DNA from: Rhododendron vialii
Taxonomy: Eukaryota; Streptophyta; Magnoliopsida; Ericales; Ericaceae
NCBI RefSeq assembly: GCF_030253575.1
Contig: NC_080559.1
Coordinates: forward strand, 30,406,501-30,470,500
Direction of reading: 5' to 3'
DNA length: 64,000 bases
The translations under genes and the position numbers were made by a program. How positions within the stretch are numbered: position 1 is the stretch's first letter; each line of letters opens with the position of its first letter. The notes below the pieces were generated by a model. The model ran no database searches. It was not told where the DNA came from and saw only the letters and a program-made list of their open reading frames with translations. Shown here piece by piece: positions 1 through 11,581 of this stretch.

Positions 1-1086
1 AACAGGCAAAACCTGCTACGATGAAAGTACAACATAATTGGCTTAGTTTTCTATTTGGAGCAAACAAAACAAAAACTTAGTCCTAGCCTAAGAATACGAG
101 TTTTTATCGCTTGCTTATTTCGATTAGTTGCTTTTACAACCGTCGATAAAAAATCATCATAAAATAAAACGAGAGCTTGAAACTCACTGCGCCATTTCGG
201 AATTCACCAGAGATGTCAAGCTGACCCATAGGGCTTTTACAAGTAGAAAAGCAACAAATATTGCACCAAGATACAAAGGATTTCTGCCCATGAAAGGAGA
301 AAACAAACAGTTAGGTAAAAGGGTAAATAAAAGGAAACCTAGAAAATTAAAGCTAGCAAAATTAAATCCTCAAGGATAGGGAGAACAAGTACCTCAAAAG
401 TGTCACAAATTCATTGAATCCTAGGACCACCAAGGCAAGAATTGCCCACGGAGGCGGCAACCAGTTGTTATTCCGCTTGCTAGCTAGCTTCCTGAAAATG
501 CAATCGAAGAAATCATATTAAAATCTAGACATTACAAATAACACGGTGATTCTGTGCGCAAATTACTTAGAATTGTGCAATTGGTCTCTGTATACTTGGT
601 GGTAAAAAATACTCATATTCCGTATTCTTTAAAAGCTCAGTAAACCCATGCAAAATCCATTAATATGATAGACGCCAGCTTGAGAACATTTTAAATGGTT
701 ATGGAGAAGGGTGACAACAGCCAAACACAAAACCCCCATAATTGGCCATATAGTATGTGTGAGAAAATTTCTTGCAAGTGAATGAAGGATGGTAACTATA
801 TCCGGAAAATAAGTATTTTAGGGGGTAGAGGGAAAAGGGGAAACAAAAAAAAAAAAAAAAAAGATGTAAATATGTACGAAATCATGCCTGAGCAGCAATG
901 GCTTGAGCGACAGTGTGACTCCATCTCCGATTTGAATTGCCTCCATAAAGATTTGCACTGGACAGGTGTGTTCAATGTCTTTGATGGTGAAACTTGGTTA
1001 CCAAGCATACAAAGATAAATAGAAAGAAAACTCGAACACCACAATCAAGAAAGGCGAGAAGTAATCGGTCCTTTAAAATAACAATC

Positions 1087-1218
1087 ATTCTGCTACCACA
1101 CGCATTTACACACCCATACTCACAATAAGGGTAGAACCCACACACACTACACACCCAGTGTGTGTAGACCCCACCCTTATTGTGAGTATGGGTGTGTAAA
1201 TACGTGTGGTGCTAGAAT
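1087..1218. repeat. Foldback MITE-like hairpin in RHD3 relic intron
   Basis: Two arms of about 45 bases pair with each other: ACCACACG...ACACACCCATACTCAC on the left is answered by its near-exact reverse complement ending CGTGTGGT on the right. The outer edges ATTCT/AGAAT also match. It lies about 95 bp downstream of an exon relic in the sense of the gene. No clear target duplication was seen. Confidence 0.6.
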
Positions 1219-1505
1219 TTTCCTTAAAATAAAGAGGATAGGTTTTGAAGCATGTCCGCTACGTCTGCAAATAAATTAGTTTCATATGTTTGCCTCTGCA
1301 ATTGCGTACTCACCCACTTGTGGTGGAACAAGGAGAGGACAGAATCATGAATAATCGTGAAGTACTCTTAAATTGCCTCTTTTGTTGAGTAATAATACGA
1401 CATTCAAATATGCCACATACAAAATCAAAACAACCATACAACTAAGTCTGGCTCATGACCAACCTAGGCATCAGTAAATGCAGCAATGTTTAAATAATTC
1501 CCATT

Positions 1506-2082
1506 TGTTAGGATTTATATTCACAAATATTTATTTATCACATGAATTATATAAGTACACATAAACATAAAAAAACTCAACAAGTAGATACAAGAGAATA
1601 TACAAGTAATGAAAGTAGGAAAGATGTTGCCTGTGAGAATGAGAGTCGTGTAGTCACTGTCTTAAGGCTAATATTCCTCCCCTCGTGAAGGTTCCACCGG
1701 AGTGTACTAGCCCCAAGATTAAACCCAAGAGCTCACAAGCATTCCTCATCCGATGTTCACGACCACCGAGAGGTTTGAACGAGTCACGAACCGAGTTGCC
1801 CAACTCTATAAAAAATAGTTTATGAATATTCTGAAACTCTCTTTCATTTTTGTGTATACTCTCCATATGCTTTCTCTATTTTTCACAACCATCACACTTG
1901 TATGGAGTACCCATATATATAGATGTAATAGGTATTAATAGACATAATAACAATCATAAATTCCCTTAAATCTTGTAACCGATTTTGGTTTAATATAAAC
2001 ATAATTGTGTAACAAAAGAATAATGAGGATGATAATAGAGGAATTAATATTTAACATTTATTTTATTAAAAATATTCCAACA
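1506..2082 (-). repeat. LTR (3' end of the LARD-like element)
   Basis: Left copy of the terminal direct repeat, with TG...CA ends and TSD CCATT on its outer side. It is practically identical to 6537-7112. Confidence 0.85.
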
Positions 2083-2096
2083 ATCCCCCACTTTTT
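2083..2096 (-). other. Polypurine tract of the LARD-like element
   Basis: On the minus strand this reads AAAAAGTGGGGGAT immediately before the LTR start TGTTGGAATA. That is the usual form and place of the plus-strand primer, and it fixes the element's orientation. Confidence 0.6.
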
Positions 2097-5000
2097 AATA
2101 AAAATAAATATTTTATAGTTTTACTTTTAAAATCATACGTATGACTTTGAAAATACATACTAGAAACAAAATTGGGCAACTATATACTGTGCAATAGGTG
2201 AAGGTGTCTTCCGGACTTGAACCTCACTTAGTGTTAATAGTTTACCTCTGAAGGATCATAGTGAACTATGTCTTGAACTACACCCTTTGAGTCAGAGTTC
2301 AACATATCACACACACAATACTGGTATTGGACTTTCGTTCGCGGGTTAGTGCTATTAATGGCCATGCACTCGATCTTGATTCTCATGGGAATTTCTATAG
2401 GCTAGCCCAAGCCTCATAGTCGCGGCCTCACGACAACTCCCACTTAGGTGAATCCTCCGAGGGTACAGTGACGGAATGTACCTTGCGAGAAAATCCTCGC
2501 CTTGGATTCATTAAGGGTTAAAACCCATCCTCAACCTGTCACTTCTTCAGCACTGTGCCTTAGGAATGAGCAGGAGAACAACACTATATGGTGTCTCCTA
2601 ATTTTTCTTTAGTGCTGGTATCAAGTCACGCAATATGGATTGTTTTTACCCATTGAATCTCTTTCATGGGATCTCCAGTCACAGAGATTGGGTTACCTCC
2701 CTAGGTGACTTCCTATAGGCTTTGCTCATTCCCCTCGACAATTTTTAGGATCTAGCCTTGTGCTAGTCCAGAGGCAATTACTCCTCTTGGGAGTCAATAA
2801 TTCTCAATATGCCTCAAATTTCCTTTATTGTACTTTGCATGCATGCTTCAGCTTCTCAAGCCTTTTATCGGTGCAAATCTCAAACTTAGTCTTGCTAGCT
2901 TACAAAATGCACCTGTATAAATTTCAAACACAACTCGCCAACATAAAATTAGTATTATGAATTTTTCAATAAGAAATATCCAATCAATATTTCCATAGAA
3001 ATTAGAACTCCTACGTGCATTACCCATTTCCCTTAAAAGGAATAAAGCAAGGGCAAGTTAATATGACCATTCAAATTGCTTGTTAACCTATAAATAAAAT
3101 TCACAAACAATCAATACTAATATGTCCCCACATAGCACTAGCAGCGTACTTATAATTTTAATATCCACTTAGCATGCATATTAAAGAGAGTATTGTGCAC
3201 CTTTAAAGAATTTGGCCAATACACAAGTATAAAGAGCTAGATATGACTCTTCTTGATATTATATAACTTGAAAGCATGTTCCCAAATCATAAAAAATGTA
3301 TTATCCAAGAGAAACATATATTTTTTTTTCCAAGCCTAGAAAAAATAAAGCATTTGAAACCTTTTAAGTGACGAAAACCCTTGAATTCTCTTAAACCTAA
3401 AATATTGGAAGCCTTTTCAAAGACGATCAACGATGAAAATACTTTCCTGTATTTTTCCCAAATAATAAGATAATTGAGAGATTTACACAGATTTACCAAG
3501 AATATAGAAACCATTTTTATTCATAAATAACCCCCACATTTCGATCCTTCTTTTTTTTTTTCCCTTAACCATAGGCATTCAACTTAGCTTTTAGTAAAGT
3601 AAAACTTGATTACTAGTATTAACCAAGCATTATTTTCAACTTATTTAGAAAAAACAAAGTTTTACTTTTTTTTTTTTAAAAAGTTTAATATTCAATAAAT
3701 TTACATGACAAGTTTTGAAACTTACACAAAGTAAATATGCTTCAACATTCCCCCACAAATTTCAAAACTTCAATCAACCAATGCACAATAGAAAATACAC
3801 CTTCTCATTATAGAGTCATATACTCGCAAATTACGTAGCGGGAACATTTACTATCATGGGTTACATCTCAATAATCCAATTTCAAGACATTGCAACCGAA
3901 TAATAATCAACAGAAGAGCTACAAACAAGATTTAATCCTTGTGCAGTGTTTCTAATTCTTGTGGAAGTATTTTAAACTCACTTTTCCTTTACAAAGAACA
4001 TTGTTTAGAAAATGATCATAGATGCTATGAGACCTAGCCAGAGCCTTTTGGAAAAACAAGTTTACAAATCTCTATCCAAACAAACACTTTACTCATGGCA
4101 AAAAAAAAAAAAAAAAAAAAAAAAAAAGGTCATGAAATATTAATTTCCAATCATTGTATTCTGTCAATCGAAATCGTGAAAAATATTGTTTAGACGGAAG
4201 CATGACACTAAAAAGATAAAGTCCCAAAAAGTGCCACATAAATATCCAACACCCATATGCAAGATGGTTACGCTAACTTTAAACCGTGTAATTTATGTGA
4301 TAATTTAGAATAAAACTTTGTCTTTTTACAAGGAATGCAGAATTAAGCGTCTTTTTTTTTTTTTTTTTTTCAAAACAGTTACTCCTACAATGACTCAATT
4401 GATAGATATTTGGAACATAAAGAACACAAAACTTTTTACTTACAACCACGATAACCCATGAGCCACAAAATAACCACGCTCTAGGTGATATCAAACGGTA
4501 ATTCCACAGCTCCAACCTGTGAAATCAATCACAAAACACTTCCACCAACAAAAAGTAAGTCCAAATCTTGATCTAAGGAACCCCCTTTTTCCTTTTAACA
4601 CAGAATACACAAACTATTTTTTTTTCCTTTTCCCAAGAAATCCCAAACTAGTAATGTTTTCCAAATCTCGTAAAGAAGGGAGCACCAATAGAACAAAATT
4701 CCAAAGCACTGAACTCCAATTCGGGAAAATGCTAGCAGAGTGCAATGAGCGAATTCAACCATGCTATCATTACATATAAGTCTAAAATAATAGCGCTTTG
4801 CCTTCTCGAAGAGCTAAGGTTGGTAGTCAAAAGAAATATGTTATAAACCATTATTGATTAACATATCACATAAATACAATCACTTAGTATTAATCAAGCA
4901 TTTTATGATCATCAATCTCAGGTCTGTACTGACCACAATATGTAGCAAATATCACGCTCAAGCATTTATAACATATAAAGGAGGTTGTGTCGGTTACTCT

Positions 5001-6536
5001 TCTATTATTATATACGTCATTAATACATATCCTAATTATAACAAATTTTAGCGGACAAGAATTTTTTAAATCTGGACACCATCTTGTCTGTTTTCCAAAA
5101 CTCAATCGTAAATACTGAAATCAACTGGAAAAAATGCACAACCACTAGACTATTTAACAACAATAGTCGGGGCTAAAATATATCTGTAAGCAACAACATT
5201 CTTCACACTGAATCCGATAAACACGAAACCAAATATGTCAACTATTTCCCTAGAATCAGATTACCTTTAACATTTAGGAAAAACCTACTGTTTTCCCCAA
5301 AATCGAGCACTAATTGTCAAACTTTAACCTTGCTAATCAACAAACCACATGATAAAGTCAATAAATTGTTATTTGCCAAACCAAATAAATACAACTTATA
5401 AACATTCTTTCTCTGATCTGTGAGTTTCAAACTTTGAAAAGTCAAATGTATTCACAGCCCACATTTATTGAGTACTGCTATGCTATCAGTTACAAAATGG
5501 AAAACAACAGTTTTTTTTTTCCCTTTCAGTACCCAATTTATGTTAACACAATTAGTAAAGTTTATAAAACAAAACCTTATATGATATTCTAATCATTAGT
5601 AATTGGGTAGTATAGCATTCGGAAAATTTGAACAAAACGTAAATCTAATAGAGACTTCTATTCAGAATAGTGTACAAGAGGTCTATGGTACTTTGTAACC
5701 AAATGAAAGACTAAACTCTTGTTTTCTCGTAAACCACTTTCGGTCTCACAAACAGGTATGTAAATTCTCCCAGAAACTGTTTTATCAAAATTAGAAAACA
5801 CCACCGTATTCACATGAAGAATTTTCCTTAAGATTGTGGGAAAACGGTGTGGAAAAATTAGTAATAATGGAATTCACTATCAGTCAATGCAAACCAAATT
5901 TAATATCGGAGAACCTGTTTAATTTAATCAAAACTATTTTGAAACAAATATATGCTAAGGAAAATAAGTAAAAGCCTCATAACTTTCCTTTCTGTACCTA
6001 AAGGAGAAACAGAGTTCAACATTTGTGCACCCAATGGATTCTAGCATCAAAATACATGCTTTCTACAGTATCTCAAAAATTCTAACCAAACTGACAATTC
6101 ATGAAGCTCGAATAATATATATTGAGATGCTCGAATACTCGAACAGAATTACTTCTGATTATGACATGTAAAGTTGCAAACTCATCATAATATGTGGAAA
6201 TCATAATGCCAGATTCATCTATGAACAAAGCAAAAATAAATAAATAAAACCACATATTCTTTTCCATGGAGTAGTGGCACGGAAAAGATTTGATAAGCGC
6301 CAAATATCATGCATGGTTGATATAGAGAGAAATGATACAAATCCTCACATAGTAACAAACCAGGTTTACAACAGTACATGCCGACATAACACGTGTACGT
6401 GTAGCAGGATACAAGATCCATGTACTAGTCACTAGCCATGCGCGCGTGTAAGAATAGAAACTGACTTTTTTCCTAGCAAGAATAAAAACATGACTTCACT
6501 GTTCCGATTTATTGAGAGATAATTATTAGCCTTAAC

Positions 6537-7112
6537 TGTTAGGATTTATATTCACAAATATTTATTTATCACATGAATTATATAAGTACACATAAACATA
6601 AAAAACTCAACAAGTAGATACAAGAGAATATACAAGTAATGAAAGTAGGAAAGATGTTGCCTGTGAGAATGAGAGTCGTGTAGTCACTGTCTTAAGGCTA
6701 ATATTCCTCCCCTCGTGAAGGTTCCACCGGAGTGTACTAGCCCCAAGATTAAACCCAAGAGCTCACAAGCATTCCTCATCCGATGTTCACGACCACCGAG
6801 AGGTTTGAACGAGTCACGAACCGAGTTGCCCAACTCTATAAAAAATAGTTTATGAATATTCTGAAACTCTCTTTCATTTTTGTGTATACTCTCCATATGC
6901 TTTCTCTATTTTTCACAACCATCACACTTGTATGGAGTACCCATATATATAGATGTAATAGGTATTAATAGACATAATAACAATCATAAATTCCCTTAAA
7001 TCTTGTAACCGATTTTGGTTTAATATAAACATAATTGTGTAACAAAAGAATAATGAGGATGATAATAGAGGAATTAATATTTAACATTTATTTTATTAAA
7101 AATATTCCAACA
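6537..7112 (-). repeat. LTR (5' end of the LARD-like element)
   Basis: Right copy of the terminal direct repeat. It is followed by CCATT, matching the five bases before 1506. Confidence 0.85.
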
Positions 7113-8459
7113 CCATTGTCTAAAGCTACACAGATCACACGATACAGATTACAGGGTTCTACAAGATTTATGCTGGAACAATCTACACAATTGATAGCAT
7201 CAGTCATTTTCCTTAACCAAATAGAAATTGTCACCCCATAATAACTTGACAAAACACCATAACAGGCCAATAGCAGAGAAAAAGAATTTAAGCAATTCAG
7301 TCACCTCTTCCCAAGTGCTTGAGGCCAGGGGATCATCTGATGTGATGCTCTTATTGGTAGCAACACCACTTTTATTATCCACTAACGCCACGGCTAGGGT
7401 CTTTTCAATGTTATCAGCCTCGTCATCCAAACGGATTGCAGCCATAACAGAAAGCAACTTCAAAGACTGCAAATGAAACAATTTCAAAAAAAAAGGAAAA
7501 GGTGAGACCCAAATTTAACATGAAGCTGTAATTTCACCTAATGTAAATGAAACTTCAAGATAAAATGTATCATACTGATGAGTGAGCCATCTTGGTGATT
7601 GCTCGAATGTCTTCCTTCCCAGTCCAAACCCGCGGCATTGAATCAGAATCCTGACTAAATAACGTTGCAAACCTGTGGGTGATTTCATGTCAGTTTAAAG
7701 GTTGAAACAACTGAATCAATCTATTGCTAGGAAACTTAATTTCATACTATGTTGCGAGGACACAATACCTATCCTTCATACGGATCAGAACTCTAGCAAC
7801 TTCTTCTTTCATCTTGAGAAGTGTTTTTTGTTTCGTTGTGATGATAATAGAGAAATACCAAGAGGTTATTGAATTAGAGAGATCAGTTTCAGATTTTCAA
7901 ATACAAGGGATTGATTGTTTTGGTCCATCTTATTTGTATTACAACTATGGTTCTCTTATGTAGTTGCACTGAATGTTGCAGGTCTACATATACATGCAAA
8001 AAGCCATTGCTTTTGCATGTCTACATGTCAATTGTTCTTTCTATGCTTTAGCTATGCATTTGTATTGTTCTAAAGCCACTGTTTTTATTGTACTTTGTAC
8101 ATGAACATTTCAGTTAAAGCAGGAAATTAAGAAAATAAAGTCACATGGTCAACGAACTTCAAGATGTAGAATATTACACTCAAACAAAAGTAGAATATGT
8201 GGCTCATTGCATTACTGATCTAAATTGTTAGTCGCCACTCGAACAATATAGTTTGTTCTCAACTACAGTGCTTTGGTTAGTGATCCTTCAAAGCAAGATA
8301 TTCATAGTAGTTAGTAATAGTCTCATTAGCAACATATGCAAAGGCTAAATTTTAAAAAAGCATAGAATATCCAAGCTCAACTTGTTTTTCAGACAGCTGA
8401 TTCAAATACAATAGAACCAAAAAACAATATTAGGATATAAGTAGAGGTGTCTAAACAAC

Positions 8460-9884
8460 CTACTTCTTCCATATGAGAGTCGCTCTGAGCTTTGCTACAA
8501 GGTTTTAGGACATTTTGTACTGCTTCCACAACAACTTGTCCGTTGACATAATGCTGGCGACACACGAGCATATAGACATCCGAACCACCGATCAATTTCA
8601 TCTCTGTTTCTCCAATCTTCCATAGGGTAAAAAAGGCCTGCTTGCCACAAAGCTCACATCGAGGTGTTGGCTTGGTTACAGAATCAGCAAAGGATATAAA
8701 TATCAAGCCCTGAACCAAAGCTTCTTCTGCAACAAACATTTGATCACACATAAAAATATGTATAGAGAAACAAATATGGAATTATAGAAGTATAATATCA
8801 AGCAAAAAGCGCTAGAACAAATGAGACCATATTTTTGCATGAGACAAGCACACATTTTCATCAAGATAGCTAGAATGAGAAGAGAAAGGGATTTGTAAGC
8901 AGAACCTCAGGTACTTCCCATCCAGCCCAGCAATTACTACAGTTTTTCCATCAAGATCAGTGCTTTGCAGCAGAAATCACAGAGGTTATCGAAGAACTGG
9001 GCTTCATCAATGCCAATCACATCCCGCTGCCATCAATCACAAATATTCATAAGCCAATTTGAAAACAAAAACATTTTGAGTCTCATTTTTCTCCAATGCT
9101 TCTCATATAAAACAATGGTGCTCATTGCAAAAAGAGTTACTTGCACACTTACAGGAATTATCGTAGGTTGAACTTTCTGTACTCTTTGATACAACAACAC
9201 AAAGCAATTGAATCTTCAAAACAAAAGACTTCATATTCCGATGATCTTTAAAAAGCCTTTACAAGTTCCTTCCTTGGAATTTCAGTCACCCTATACTCAT
9301 AAATTCCCCCTCATGAAATACAACCCTCAAAAAATTCACCTATTAAGGAGTAATTCAGATTGTATTAATCATTCATCATATAAGTTAGAAATCCATTGGA
9401 TTTCAGTCACCCAATGTATACTGGTCTTTCAAATCAATCCCTACCCAAAGATAAATATCACCTATTTTCTATTGATTAGTGTCTAATGATCGCACTTAAG
9501 GCTCGATTTGGTTTGTTAGGCTTGGCCAATGAAAGTCATAAATAACAATAGCCAAGGATTCAACCTTGGATACCCTATAGGCAGTAGTTACCAAAACCAG
9601 TAAATACAAAACTTAACTAAGAAATAGAGCTTATTATCACCTAACATCTGCAAGTAATGGAGTTACCCAGCCATAGCATGGCACGAACAAGATAGACTCG
9701 GTCGTAAAACGAAAACACAAATCAAAGTGTTTAACTTTGAAATACCTTGTATCAGTTCCAAATTTCTGCTTAAACGACATAGATTAGGCAGAGCCCAACA
9801 AGGAAATTTTGTCCTGTCATGGGTCACCACTAAGTTAATTGCATAACTTGTATCCTTCCTTGACTTCATCATGGCAACATTTCA
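8460..9884 (-). pseudogene. Thymidine kinase (TK1-type), partial and broken
   Basis: Cytosolic thymidine kinase phosphorylates thymidine in the salvage pathway. Three exon relics are visible on the minus strand. 9746-about 9884 reads NVAMMKS then [16 protein letters not shown]. 8906-9026 reads [14 protein letters not shown] (Walker B-like region) then [18 protein letters not shown]. About 8460-8726 reads the SFGS start, then [16 protein letters not shown] (zinc-binding Cys pair), ELIGGSDVY-like residues and [15 protein letters not shown]. Splice sites between them are retained. Each relic needs one frame change against the family: after WALPNL, between DFCCKA and DLDGKT (a lost base), and after [10 protein letters not shown]. 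The first exon with the phosphate-binding loop was not found up to 10.5 kb. Identity is strong and loss of function very likely. It lies on the same strand as the RHD3 relic, about 0.65 kb away. Confidence 0.85.
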
Positions 9885-10484
9885 ACATATGCTTGGTTGA
9901 CCATGAATATGTTAGAATCAAGAAATAGCAATATGTATCCAATACAATTTCACATCTTGGAAACTTTAAGCCTGTCTAAATTGTGGTTTTCTTGAGGAAA
10001 AAAAAAACAGGAAAATTAACAGGAACTTCTTTTTTTCTTTTCTTTTCTTTTCTTTTTTTTCTTTTTTTTTTTTTTTTACAGTTTTTGACCTGTATTAAAA
10101 TGCAAAAATCATTTGTTAGAAATTCAAGAGCAAAAACCTTTACAATTTGTCATCTATTAAACTAATATGTGTGAGTAATTCCAGTTCTCCGTTTCCCTCT
10201 TCTGTTATGCTGTATTCGAGTTAGGGAATGGAGGAAAGATTTGTGAATGGCAAGAAAAAAGTATTTCCTTTGTCCCAACTATGATCCCTTTAAGAAAAAA
10301 TACAGCTAGAACAGATTGGTATACTCTCTAAAGTATTGGATACATATTGCATGGGGTGACTGAAATCCCAAGTAATTGCAGCAATGTTTAGCATGGGCTA
10401 TCAATAGTTAGCCATGGTTAGTAATTAGCAAAATTGCATAAATCTTGGTAAACAACAAATTTGCCTCTGAAAATGTATCATAAA
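9885..10484. other. Intergenic, nothing recognised
   Basis: AT-rich DNA with a long pyrimidine tract (about 10029-10078, mostly T with some C). No exon of the thymidine kinase relic or of any other gene was recognised. Confidence 0.5.
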
Positions 10485-11429
10485 TAGGGCTGTACATGAG
10501 CTGAGCTACTCGCAAGCTCGGCTTGGCTCAGCTCGGTTACGGCTTGGCTTGGCTCGATTCGAAGGGTAAATGAGTGAGCTCGAGCTCAATTTTGTGGCTC
10601 GTTAGACAAACAAGCTGAGCTCGAGCCCTCGGAGGTTCGGCTTGAACCGGCTTGCGAGCCGAGTACATATATGTATATGTTAGGTTTTCCTATAAGTTTT
10701 GTTTTGTTTCCATTCCATGGTGAAGACCAGAGAGAGAGCCAGAGGGAGGCGATTCTACCCCAAAGTCGTCGGCTCTGGTCTCCGGTCTCACTCGTCGGCA
10801 ACCTCCTATTGTTGTTCGTAAACTTCCGGCGTGGTTCGTCACTCTACTCTCAGGCTCGGCTCGTTCGCACTCCCCAACCTCGTTTTCAAAAGATCTGAGT
10901 TTGTGAGTGAATGTAACAGCGTGAATCGAGCTCCTACGACGTTTTTGTTGCATTGTGTGAGCTCTTTATTACTTCGATTTGTTGCGGTTGGTCTTTATTA
11001 CTTCGATTTGTTAAGATTATGTGCGATTATCGTCGATTTGTGTCAATTGCTTCTAATTTACGGCTGTTTTGGGAGTCTGAGTTGACTGGGTATTGTATTT
11101 GTTGTGTTTGGTTGTTGAGTTAACTGGGTTTGTGACTGAGTTGAACAACTCTGTTTACTTTTGTTCCTCTTTTTTTTTTTTTTTACGAGAATCAGTTTGT
11201 CATTACAGAGCCTTTTAGCGAATTCGAGCCCGAGCCGAGCTGGGTTGTTTATTAGAAACTGAGTTCTAACGAGCCGAGCTTGAGCTTTGTATATGTTTGG
11301 CGAGCAGAGCTCGAGCCTAGTTTTCTTGGCTCGATTCGAGCTCGAGCCGAGCTCAAGCCATACCAATTTTCACCGAGCCAATCTCGAACATGCCAATATT
11401 CGGCTCGACTCGACTCGTATACACCCCTA
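10485..11429. mobile_element. hAT-like DNA transposon, non-autonomous, 945 bp
   Basis: The element starts TAGGGCTGTACATGAGC and ends CTCGTATACACCCCTA, an imperfect terminal inverted repeat of the plant GGGGTGTA-type. It is flanked by a perfect 8-bp duplication ATCATAAA (10477-10484 and 11430-11437), the hAT hallmark. Both ends are built of degenerate GAGCTCGAGC/GGCTTGGCTC motifs over about 150-200 bp. The middle, about 10680-11160, is of different, less repetitive composition with GC-rich patches and a T run. No transposase is seen. The middle may be captured host DNA, but no gene was recognised in it. Confidence 0.75.
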
Positions 11430-11581
11430 ATCATAAAGGATCAGTTTACAAACTCACTACCTTCAATTTACTAAACACGTATTTTAACGAGCAATTTATA
11501 TGCATATATACATATACCGATATACATATTCAAAGACCTACATGACTATTCGCGAATAGAGGGTTTTTTGTTTGGACAAAG

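Larger units (their letters stand above)
1506..7112 (-). mobile_element. Non-coding (LARD-like) LTR retrotransposon, young
   Basis: Two direct repeats of 577 and 576 bp (1506-2082, 6537-7112) start TGTTAGGA and end TTCCAACA. They are flanked by the 5-bp duplication CCATT (1501-1505 and 7113-7117). A polypurine run read on the minus strand (complement of 2083-2096) abuts the 3' repeat, so the element runs leftward. The 4.4-kb interior is AT-rich and shows no gag, protease, integrase or reverse transcriptase, so it would have depended on another element's proteins. The ends differ by only one base in an A run by eye, so insertion was very recent. I did not find a standard tRNA primer site. It sits inside an intron of the RHD3 relic. 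Confidence 0.85.
188..7815 (-). pseudogene. RHD3: RHD3/SEY1-type dynamin-like GTPase, C-terminal part, broken
   Basis: RHD3 proteins are membrane-anchored GTPases that fuse ER tubules. Six exon relics of the C-terminal half can be read on the minus strand: 7769-about 7815 (KEEVARVLIRMKDR), 7576-7672 ([20 protein letters not shown]), 7305-7466 ([19 protein letters not shown] to [10 protein letters not shown]), about 886-992 (TPVQCKSLWRQFK), 393-491 ([19 protein letters not shown], first membrane segment) and 188-283 (NPLYLGAIFVAFLLVKALW, second). Most splice borders survive. The first three relics are open. Each of the last three has lost frame once: an extra base after FKSEMES, a 4-bp TAGC duplication giving a stop near 485, and a lost C in ALWVQL. 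The GTPase half is not seen upstream and the 3' end lies beyond the window. A 6.3-kb intron (993-7304) holds an LTR element. Family identity is strong. Pseudogene status would fall only if the three indels are sequence errors. Confidence 0.85.
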
